Shown piece after piece: positions 29,701 through 38,244 of a stretch of DNA of 64,000 nt. The first letter of the stretch is position 1; each line of letters opens with the position of its first letter. Position numbers and translations under genes: made by a program. Source of the stretch: Pseudomonas graminis (GTDB taxonomy: Bacteria > Pseudomonadota > Gammaproteobacteria > Pseudomonadales > Pseudomonadaceae); assembly GCF_001705435.1 (NCBI RefSeq), contig NZ_MDEN01000060.1, forward strand, positions 1 through 64,000, written 5' to 3'. The notes beneath the pieces are model-generated. The model saw only the letters and a list, made by a program, of their open reading frames with translations, had not been told where the DNA came from and made no database searches.

Positions 29701-31365
29701 ATGGCGTACTACCGCACTCCTCATGACGTCACTACCCTGCCCGCCTGGCAGGCGCTCAAAGATCACCGCGAAGCGATGCAGAATTTCAGCATGCGCGAAG
29801 CGTTCAACGCCGACCCGAAGCGTTTTGACGAATTCACGCTCAGCAGTGCCGGTCTGTTTCTCGACTACTCGAAGAACCTGATCACCGCCGAGACCCGCCA
29901 GTTGCTGGTCAATCTGGCCAACGAAGTCGGCCTGAAAGAAGCCATCAAGGCGCAGTACGACGGCGAGCTGGTCAACGCTTCTGAAGGTCGCCCTGCACTG
30001 CACACCGCGCTGCGTCGTCCGGTGGGCGACAAGCTGCTGGTCAACGGCGTCAACGTGATGCCCGAAGTGCACAAGGTGCTGAACCAGATCACTGATCTGG
30101 TGGGGCGCATCCACGACGGTCTGTGGCGCGGTTACACCGAAAAGCCAATCACCGACGTGGTCAATATCGGCATCGGCGGCTCGTTCCTCGGTCCTGAGCT
30201 GGTGTCGGAAGCGCTGTTGTCCTACGCGCAGAAAGGCGTTCGCTGCCATTACCTGGCGAACATCGACGGCACCGAGCTGCACGAGCTGACCCAGAAGCTG
30301 CGCGCCGAAACCACGCTGTTCATCGTTTCGTCCAAGACCTTCACCACCCTCGAAACCCTGAAGAACGCCACCGCTGCCCGCGCCTGGTACCTCGCTCAGG
30401 GCGGGTCCGAAGCCGAGCTGTATCGCCACTTCATCGCGGTGTCGAGCAACAACGCCGCGGCGGTTGCGTTCGGGATTCGTGAAGAGAACATCTTCCCGAT
30501 GTGGGACTGGGTTGGCGGCCGTTACTCGCTGTGGTCGGCCATCGGCCTGCCTATCGCGCTGGCGATCGGGATGTCCAACTTCAAGGAGCTGTTGTCCGGC
30601 GCCTACACCATGGATCAGCACTTCCAGAACGCCGAGTTCGAAGAGAACATGCCGGTGCTGCTGGGCTTGCTGGGTATCTGGTATGGCAATTTCTGGGACG
30701 CGCAAAGTCACGCGATCCTGCCGTACGACCATTACCTGCGCAACATCACCAAGCACCTGCAACAGCTGGACATGGAATCCAACGGCAAGAGCGTTCGCCA
30801 GGACGGCGTGCCGGTCAAAACCGACACAGGCCCGGTCATCTGGGGTGGCGTGGGCGCGAACGGTCAGCATGCATATCACCAGTTGCTGCACCAGGGCACC
30901 CAGATGATTCCTGCCGACTTCATCGTGCCGATCGTCAGTTTCAACCCGGTGTCTGACCACCATCAGTGGCTGTACGCCAACTGCCTGTCCCAAAGCCAGG
31001 CCTTGATGCAGGGTAAAACCCGCCCCGAAGCCGAAGCCGAACTGCGCGCCAAGGGCGTACCGGAAGAGGAAGTGCAGCGTGTCGCGCCGCACAAGGTCAT
31101 TCCGGGCAACCGTCCGAGCAATACCATCGTCGTCGAGCGCATCAGCCCTCGCCGCCTGGGCGCACTGGTTGCAATGTACGAGCACAAAGTGTTCGTGCAA
31201 AGCGTGGTCTGGGGCACTAACGCCTTCGATCAATGGGGTGTCGAACTGGGCAAGGAGCTGGGCAAAGGCGTTTACAGCCGCCTTGTCGGCACCGACGAAA
31301 CGGTCGCTGAAGACGCGTCGACCCAGGGCCTGATCAACTACTTCCGCGGTCGTCACCGCGGCTGA
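29701..31365 (+). CDS. pgi: Pgi, glucose-6-phosphate isomerase
   Basis: Pgi interconverts glucose-6-phosphate and fructose-6-phosphate. The 554-residue protein has the SIS-fold signature regions [15 protein letters not shown] near residue 157, [11 protein letters not shown] near 210 and [18 protein letters not shown] near 383, the last with the catalytic His. The start MAYYRTPHD follows pseudomonad Pgi; an ATG 60 bases upstream is in frame and gives 574 residues. A terminator follows. Confidence 0.96.
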   Translation: MAYYRTPHDVTTLPAWQALKDHREAMQNFSMREAFNADPKRFDEFTLSSAGLFLDYSKNLITAETRQLLVNLANEVGLKEAIKAQYDGELVNASEGRPALHTALRRPVGDKLLVNGVNVMPEVHKVLNQITDLVGRIHDGLWRGYTEKPITDVVNIGIGGSFLGPELVSEALLSYAQKGVRCHYLANIDGTELHELTQKLRAETTLFIVSSKTFTTLETLKNATAARAWYLAQGGSEAELYRHFIAVSSNNAAAVAFGIREENIFPMWDWVGGRYSLWSAIGLPIALAIGMSNFKELLSGAYTMDQHFQNAEFEENMPVLLGLLGIWYGNFWDAQSHAILPYDHYLRNITKHLQQLDMESNGKSVRQDGVPVKTDTGPVIWGGVGANGQHAYHQLLHQGTQMIPADFIVPIVSFNPVSDHHQWLYANCLSQSQALMQGKTRPEAEAELRAKGVPEEEVQRVAPHKVIPGNRPSNTIVVERISPRRLGALVAMYEHKVFVQSVVWGTNAFDQWGVELGKELGKGVYSRLVGTDETVAEDASTQGLINYFRGRHRG

Positions 31366-31388
31366 TCTGCCGTCCTGTTACACCCTCG

Positions 31389-31420
31389 AAACCCGCTCCT
31401 TCGCAAGAGGCAGCGGGTTT
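31389..31420 (+). terminator. Rho-independent terminator after pgi
   Basis: AAACCCGCT (31389-31397) pairs with AGCGGGTTT (31412-31420), with an inner CCT/AGG pairing. The T run is short (four T). It lies 24 bases after the pgi stop and just before the end of the convergent gene. Confidence 0.65.
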
Positions 31421-31434
31421 TGTGCGTCCGGGTT

Positions 31435-32004
31435 TCAGTCTTGCAGTTCCGGTAGCGCTGTCGGGTCGAGCTGGATGGTGTGCTGCCGTGGATTGCGCTC
31501 ACAGAGAAACAAGTCGTCTCGGGGACCGTCCTTGGGACCGACGTGACGCAGGTGCATCAACGAACCACACCAGGGACATTGCGCGGTCAGCCGATTGACC
31601 CGCAGGCGACCGCTCTGGCTCATTTCAAGGAAGTGCCGCGAGCCGAAGCAGTGATCGAATTTTCGCCGCCGCAATACCGCCGACATCACCACGGCCATGA
31701 CCGCAACGATGAATGAAAACATGAACAATGTGGACCATGTGCTATGCCAGCCCAGCCCCGGCTGGAATAGGGTGAAGTACAGACCGATCAGGCTGGCCAG
31801 ACCGGCGATGTAACCGAACACCGACACATTCCGGCTGTCGAGGCTGCGCCCGCCGAACGTCGGGTGACGCTCGATGTGCAGTTGTTCGGGAGTGAAGGTC
31901 GTGCGCTCACCGTTGTTGATATTCACATCGGCGCCACGAAAATCGCCGACGCCGACGTTCAGGCTGTTGTCGCCGCTTTGACTGCCATGGTTATCGTTGG
32001 ACAA
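31435..32004 (-). CDS. Membrane protein of unknown function with Cys-rich C-terminal domain
   Basis: The 189-residue product was not recognised. Residues 1-35 are rich in Gly, Asn and Asp (GDNSLNVGVGDFRGADVNIN). Two membrane segments follow (about 62-82 and 88-112), then a soluble tail with a CPWC pair and a later single Cys and His that resemble part of a zinc ribbon. The start is taken as TTG at 32004, which has GGAG seven bases upstream. An ATG 48 bases earlier lacks a ribosome site. It is convergent with pgi. Confidence 0.7.
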   Translation of the reverse strand: MSNDNHGSQSGDNSLNVGVGDFRGADVNINNGERTTFTPEQLHIERHPTFGGRSLDSRNVSVFGYIAGLASLIGLYFTLFQPGLGWHSTWSTLFMFSFIVAVMAVVMSAVLRRRKFDHCFGSRHFLEMSQSGRLRVNRLTAQCPWCGSLMHLRHVGPKDGPRDDLFLCERNPRQHTIQLDPTALPELQD

Positions 32005-32329
32005 AAGGAGGCTCCTGAAGCATGACCGCTGGAATGGCCGGCGATTGTCCATGCATTCACTTTCAACAAAAATCAGCCGCTTCCCGGGTTTGCGTCAGAA
32101 CCTGCGACACTTCTTGTCGTATGTTTCCGTAAGAAAAGTCCGCAGGCCGGCCACAGGATCGACCGGAAGCTTTGGAAGGCCGTGACTGCAAAATCCGGGC
32201 GACAAAGGGCTTAAATTATCATCGTCATTCATGCAACCATGCTCTCCCTTGATCCGGCTGCCCCGCTGTTTTCTTCACCTTTTCAAGCCCGGGCTCGCGC
32301 CGCGTCGCACACCACTGAGGATTCGCACC
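32005..32329 (+). other. 325-base intergenic region upstream of the thiolase gene
   Basis: The region lies between two divergent genes. No ORF with a ribosome site and no strong hairpin was seen. It is locally AT-rich around 32210-32235. It presumably holds both promoters. Confidence 0.35.
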
Positions 32330-33511
<1,182 letters not shown>

Positions 33512-33532
33512 CAGTCTGGGCAGTACGTAGCC

Positions 33533-33625
33533 GTAGGACCGGCTTCAGCCGGGAAGAGGCCGGTGTGAACACCCTGAGTTTTGCGGTGTAACGCCTGACG
33601 CATTCCCGGCTAAAGCCGGTCCTAC
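33533..33625. repeat. REPIN-like paired palindromic repeat, family 1 copy A
   Basis: Two oppositely oriented REP units (GTAGGACCGGCTTCAGCCGGG and CCCGGCTAAAGCCGGTCCTAC) flank a 48-base spacer, 93 bases in all. The element lies between atoB and the end of convergent mgtA. A 92-base relative is at 41548-41639. Such elements are moved by RAYT transposases encoded elsewhere. Confidence 0.88.
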
Positions 33626-33694
33626 AGTAGGTGTCGACGCCGGTCTCCCACTGCTTACACGCGGTCAGTCAGTGGGACCGGCATCACACGCAGA

Positions 33695-36430
33695 TCACTG
33701 CCAGCCAAACTTGCGTACGTAGAACCCCTTCACCGCCTGGGTCAGCGCCACGTAGGCGATCAGGATCAGCGGCAGGATGGCGAAGTACAGCGGTGGCAGC
33801 GCTTGCAGTTTGAAGTAGTGCGCCAGCGGGCCCATCGGCAGGAAGATGCCCACGGCCATGATGACACCGGTCATCACCATCAACGGCATCGCCGCACGGC
33901 TTTGCAGGAACGGGATTTTCGGTGTGCGGATCATGTGCACGATCAACGTTTGCGTCAGCAGGCCCACGACAAACCAGCCCGACTGAAACAGGGTCTGATG
34001 CTCAGGCGTGTTGGCGCCAAACACGTACCACATGACCGCGAACGTGGTGATGTCGAAGATCGAGCTGATCGGCCCGAAAAACAGCATGAAGCGTCCTACA
34101 TCCGCAGGCTGCCAGCGCTGGGGTTTTTTCAGCAGTTCCTCATCGACGTTATCGAACGGGATGGCGATCTGGGAAATGTCGTACAGCAGGTTCTGCACCA
34201 GCAGGTGCATCGGCAGCATCGGTAGAAACGGGATGAACGCACTGGCAACCAGCACCGAGAACACGTTGCCGAAGTTGGAACTGGCCGTCATTTTGATGTA
34301 CTTGAGCATGTTGGCGAAGGTCCGGCGCCCTTCCAGCACGCCCTCCTCCAGCACCATCAGGCTCTTCTCCAGCAGAATGATGTCGGCCGCTTCCTTGGCG
34401 ATGTCCACCGCGGTGTCCACGGAAATACCGATGTCGGCCGTGCGCAGCGCCGGCGCGTCGTTGATGCCGTCGCCCATGAAACCCACCACGTGCCCGTTGG
34501 CCTTGAGCAGCCGCACGATGCGCTCCTTGTGGGAAGGCGTCAGCTTGGCGAACACGTTGGTGGTCTCGACCGCGACCGCCAGTTCGGCATCGCTCATCCG
34601 CTCGATATCACCCCCCATCAGCAGGCCCTGACGCTCCAGCCCGACTTCGCGGCAGATCTTCGCGGTGACGCGTTCGTTGTCGCCGGTCAGCACTTTCACC
34701 GCCACGCCATGCTCGGCCAACGCTTTAAGCGCCGGCGCCGTGCTTTCCTTCGGCGGATCGAGAAACGCCACATAACCGATCAGGGTCAGGTCGCTTTCGT
34801 CAGCCAGGCCGTAGGTGTCGCGGCCTGCCTCCATAGGACGCGCCGCCACCGCCACAACGCGCAGACCTTCTTCGTTGAACGCGGCGGTGACGCTTAGAAT
34901 GCGCTCGAGCAGCTCAGGCGTCAGCGCTTCTTCGGCATCGCCATGACGCACGCGGTTGCACACGCTCAGCACTTCTTCCAGCGCGCCTTTGCAGATCAGC
35001 AGATGCGGCTCGCGCTGCTGTTGCACCACCACCGACATGCGCCGGCGATTGAAGTCGAACGGGACCTCATCAACCTTGCTGAACGCGGTGCCGACTTGCA
35101 GCTCGCGGTGAATCTCGACGTGCTCCAGCACCGCGACGTCCAGCAGGTTTTTCAGGCCGGTCTGGTAGTAGCTGTTGAGGTAGGCCATTTCCAGAACGTC
35201 GTCGGACTCATCGCCCCATACGTCGACATGGCGTGCGAGAAAAATCTTGTCCTGGGTCAGCGTGCCGGTCTTGTCGGTGCACAGCACGTCCATGGCGCCG
35301 AAGTTCTGGATGGCGTCGAGACGTTTGACGATGACTTTTTTGCGCGACAGAAACACCGCGCCCTTGGCCAGCGTCGAAGTGACAATCATCGGCAGCATTT
35401 CCGGGGTCAGGCCGACCGCGATGGACAGCGCGAACAGCAACGCTTCCATCCAGTCGCCCTTGGTGAACCCGTTGATGAACAACACCAGCGGCGCCATCAC
35501 GAACATGAAGCGGATCAGCAGCCAGCTGACTTTATTGACCCCGGCCTGAAACGAGGTCGGCGCACGATCGGTGGCGCTGACCCGTTGCGCCAGCGCGCCG
35601 AAATAGGTGTGGTTGCCGGTGGCCAGGATGACACCCGTCGCCGCGCCGGACACCACGTTGGTGCCCATGAACAGAATGTTTTCCAGGTCCAGCGGGTTGC
35701 CCGTATCGACGCCCTGACGCCGCGAGAATTTCTCCACCGGCATGGATTCGCCAGTCATCGCGGCCTGGCTGACGAACAGGTCCTTGGCGCTGAGCACGCG
35801 GCAGTCCGCAGGGATCATGTCGCCGGCAGACAGCACGATGAGGTCGCCCGGTACCAGTTGCTTGATCGGCAACTCAATGCGTTTTTGCTTTGCGTTATCG
35901 GCAGCGTCGAACGAGCTGTCGGCGCGGCGCATGACGGTCGCGGTGTTGCTGACCATTGCCTTGAGCGCGTCGGCGGCCTGATTGGAACGCGCCTCCTGCC
36001 AGAAACGCAGCAGCGTGGAGAGCACGACCATGGAGAAAATCACCGTGGCGGCTTTCATGTCTTCGGTCAGCCACGAGATGAACGCCAGCAGGGTCAGCAG
36101 CAGGTTGAACGGATTTCGATAGCAGTGCCACAAATGCACCCACCATGGCAGCGGCTGTTCGTGCTCGACTTCGTTGAGGCCGTGTTGCTCGCGCAGTTCG
36201 TGCGCTTCGGTTTCGGTGAGACCGTCGGCGTGGCTGCTCAGGCGTGCGAGCAATTCAGGCACATCGCTGCTGGCGCCGCGGGTCAGGGTTTGCGCGAGGG
36301 TGGGCGGCACTTCGCGGCTGACGGTGGCGTCGGTCACGCTGTCGAGCGTCGCCAGCCGACGGAAGTGCCGGCCGAGTTTGCGGGTGCGGACGAAGTCTGC
36401 GAGGAATTCTTTCAGGAGGGTGTACTTCAT
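33695..36430 (-). CDS. mgtA: MgtA, P-type Mg2+-importing ATPase
   Basis: This 911-residue P3B-type ATPase imports Mg2+ across the inner membrane when the ion is scarce. The phosphorylation motif DKTGTLT is in the middle, with TGES before it and GDGINDAPALR after it. About ten membrane segments are present, including a C-terminal group. The start MKYTLLKE has AGGGGA upstream, and a longer reading of 22 residues is not supported. The upstream 430 bases look like a regulatory leader. Confidence 0.94.
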   Translation of the reverse strand: MKYTLLKEFLADFVRTRKLGRHFRRLATLDSVTDATVSREVPPTLAQTLTRGASSDVPELLARLSSHADGLTETEAHELREQHGLNEVEHEQPLPWWVHLWHCYRNPFNLLLTLLAFISWLTEDMKAATVIFSMVVLSTLLRFWQEARSNQAADALKAMVSNTATVMRRADSSFDAADNAKQKRIELPIKQLVPGDLIVLSAGDMIPADCRVLSAKDLFVSQAAMTGESMPVEKFSRRQGVDTGNPLDLENILFMGTNVVSGAATGVILATGNHTYFGALAQRVSATDRAPTSFQAGVNKVSWLLIRFMFVMAPLVLFINGFTKGDWMEALLFALSIAVGLTPEMLPMIVTSTLAKGAVFLSRKKVIVKRLDAIQNFGAMDVLCTDKTGTLTQDKIFLARHVDVWGDESDDVLEMAYLNSYYQTGLKNLLDVAVLEHVEIHRELQVGTAFSKVDEVPFDFNRRRMSVVVQQQREPHLLICKGALEEVLSVCNRVRHGDAEEALTPELLERILSVTAAFNEEGLRVVAVAARPMEAGRDTYGLADESDLTLIGYVAFLDPPKESTAPALKALAEHGVAVKVLTGDNERVTAKICREVGLERQGLLMGGDIERMSDAELAVAVETTNVFAKLTPSHKERIVRLLKANGHVVGFMGDGINDAPALRTADIGISVDTAVDIAKEAADIILLEKSLMVLEEGVLEGRRTFANMLKYIKMTASSNFGNVFSVLVASAFIPFLPMLPMHLLVQNLLYDISQIAIPFDNVDEELLKKPQRWQPADVGRFMLFFGPISSIFDITTFAVMWYVFGANTPEHQTLFQSGWFVVGLLTQTLIVHMIRTPKIPFLQSRAAMPLMVMTGVIMAVGIFLPMGPLAHYFKLQALPPLYFAILPLILIAYVALTQAVKGFYVRKFGWQ

Positions 36431-36928
36431 GGTTGTGTCCCCTGGACTGAAGGCTGCTGGAGCTGAAAGCACAGGAACCTTGAGCGGGTACGGCACGCCT
36501 CAGGCGCCCCGCTCGTTCATGAGCAGGCACCGCAGACTGGCCCGCGCAGCAAAAGCCACGCGTGTCCGATGCGCAGACGAACGACAGACGCGTCGGTCAT
36601 CACGCAGGATTGGGCGTCAGGGAAAGGACAGGGAAGCGGGCTCTGAGCAGAGTCCGCGGGCCACTGCCGCTTCTCACGTTGTCGGCGAGATAGCGGCAGT
36701 GAAAAGACTGCGCGTTATCGTGCCGAGGATTGGCCGGTCGTTATCACCGGCTGACGTCTGTCACTCGAACAAGTACCCACTGTGGGTCTCCGCATTGGTT
36801 GAAAACGGGCGAAGCATACGCCCGGGTTGTATGAGAGTAAATCGCCAGCATGGAGGGTGTGGGGGTTAATACGGATGTCTTCAGGGAAGGTTCAGGAAAG
36901 GCGGCAACGGTGCGGTATGTGGCGGCAT
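36431..36928 (-). promoter_or_regulatory. Long structured leader and candidate PhoP-type promoter of mgtA
   Basis: On the minus strand a direct repeat CCTGAA-N5-CCTGAA (36896 to 36880, period 11) lies eight bases before a TATTAA (36871 to 36866). This is the layout expected for an OmpR/PhoP-family activator. Transcription from there would give a leader of about 430 bases. Hairpins are visible at 36774-36786 and 36808-36824, and another near 36735-36753. No large gene lies here. Promoter and regulator are inferred. Confidence 0.45.
36744..36851 (-). CDS. Candidate 35-residue leader peptide upstream of mgtA
   Basis: A 35-codon ORF starts about 20 bases after the proposed -10 box and ends about 310 bases before mgtA. 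It covers two of the leader hairpins. Its product begins MLAIYSHTT and ends VTDVSR. mgtA leaders of enterobacteria contain short peptide ORFs that sense Mg2+ or proline; this one has only two Pro codons and no clear ribosome site. It is a candidate only. Confidence 0.3.
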   Translation of the reverse strand: MLAIYSHTTRAYASPVFNQCGDPQWVLVRVTDVSR

Positions 36929-37022
36929 TTGTGGGAGTGAGCTTGCTCACCAAGACGACATTTCAGGGGATAAACGTGTAGCGGATGACTCGGCCTTTTC
37001 GCGAGCAAGCTCGCTGCCACAA
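36929..37022. repeat. REPIN-like paired palindromic repeat, family 2
   Basis: The arms TTGTGGGAGTGAGCTTGCTCA and GCGAGCAAGCTCGCTGCCACAA are inverted around a spacer, 94 bases in all. The unit belongs to the common pseudomonad GTGGGAGCGAGCTTGCTC REP class and differs from the two family 1 copies. It separates the mgtA leader from the methyltransferase gene. Confidence 0.85.
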
Positions 37023-37116
37023 TGAGTGTCTGCAGTGCTGTGATGTTCGGCCACAGCAGACCGTATGAAATCGAACTGCTAAACTGCCGCGCCTCATTCC
37101 TGCCCCAAGGCCGAGC

Positions 37117-38133
37117 ATGTCCTCGTTGAATCAGGCGCTCAGCGTCGCCCTCGATAATCGTCAATCCCTGCTGGCGGAACTGCACGCCCAAGGCACCGAT
37201 TGTTATCGCCTGTTCCACGGCAGTCAGGAAGGCGCGAGCGGGCTGACCGTCGACCGCTACGGCCCGCAACTGCTGGTGCAGAGTTTCCACAACAGCCTGG
37301 ATCTCGACTCGCTGCTGGCGCTGCAGGCCGACGTCAATGGGCGGCTGGGCCTGGAACTGATGCTGGTTTATAACGACCGCTCCCAGGGCAACTCGCGGGT
37401 CGACCGGACAGACCCGATCTACAAAGCCGACGACGCTGCGCTGGCCGATCTGGTCGGCCATGAGTGGGGCCTGAATTACCGGGTGCGCGGTCGTCATGCC
37501 GGGCAGGATCCACTGCTGTTTCTCGACCTGCGCAACGCCCGCGGCTGGGTCAAGCAACATGCCGCCGGCAAGAGCGTGCTCAATCTGTTCGCCTACACCT
37601 GCGGCGTCGGCCTGAGCGCAGCGGCGGGTGGCGCGCGCGAGGTGTGCAACCTGGATTTCGCCGAGGGCAATCTGGCGGTCGGGCGCGAGAACGGCCTGCT
37701 CAATCCGCAGCTGCCGGCCATGCAGTTCGTCCAGTCCGATTACTTCCCGGCCATTCGCCAACTGGCCGGACTGCCCATCGCTTCCCGTCGCGGCCACAAG
37801 CTGCCGAGTTACGTGCGCCTCGAGCAACGCCAATATGATCTGGTCTTGCTGGATCCGCCGGCCTGGGCCAAGAGCGCGTTCGGCACCGTCGATCTGCTGC
37901 GTGATTACCAGAGCCTGCTCAAACCCGCGCTGCTGACCACCGCCGAAGATGGCGTGCTGATCTGCTGCAACAACCTGGCGAAGGTCAGCCTCGACGATTG
38001 GCGCGAGCAGGTGCTGCGTTGCGCCAGCAAAATCGGCCGGCCCGTGCGCGACTGCCAAGTGCTGACCCCGGGCGCCGACTTTCCGTCACAGGACCAACAG
38101 CCCCCGCTCAAGACATTGATCTTGCAGCTGTGA
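37117..38133 (+). CDS. RlmI-like SAM-dependent methyltransferase
   Basis: This 338-residue class I methyltransferase of the RlmI/RlmK group acts on 23S rRNA cytosine in known members. The SAM-binding motif region is VLNLFAYTCGVGLSAAAGGA near residue 155, and the catalytic DPPAWAKS near 247. The N-terminal PUA domain of RlmI seems absent or degenerate, so target and base are uncertain. It stands between two non-coding stretches. Confidence 0.8.
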   Translation: MSSLNQALSVALDNRQSLLAELHAQGTDCYRLFHGSQEGASGLTVDRYGPQLLVQSFHNSLDLDSLLALQADVNGRLGLELMLVYNDRSQGNSRVDRTDPIYKADDAALADLVGHEWGLNYRVRGRHAGQDPLLFLDLRNARGWVKQHAAGKSVLNLFAYTCGVGLSAAAGGAREVCNLDFAEGNLAVGRENGLLNPQLPAMQFVQSDYFPAIRQLAGLPIASRRGHKLPSYVRLEQRQYDLVLLDPPAWAKSAFGTVDLLRDYQSLLKPALLTTAEDGVLICCNNLAKVSLDDWREQVLRCASKIGRPVRDCQVLTPGADFPSQDQQPPLKTLILQL

Positions 38134-38244
38134 TGCTCAAACAGGCCTAAGGAAATATCCCACAAGGATTGAAGCGACTGGATTCGGAACCAGATTGGCG
38201 TGCCATACTCCAAGGACCTCCCATCGAGAGAGTCGGCGACCTAC

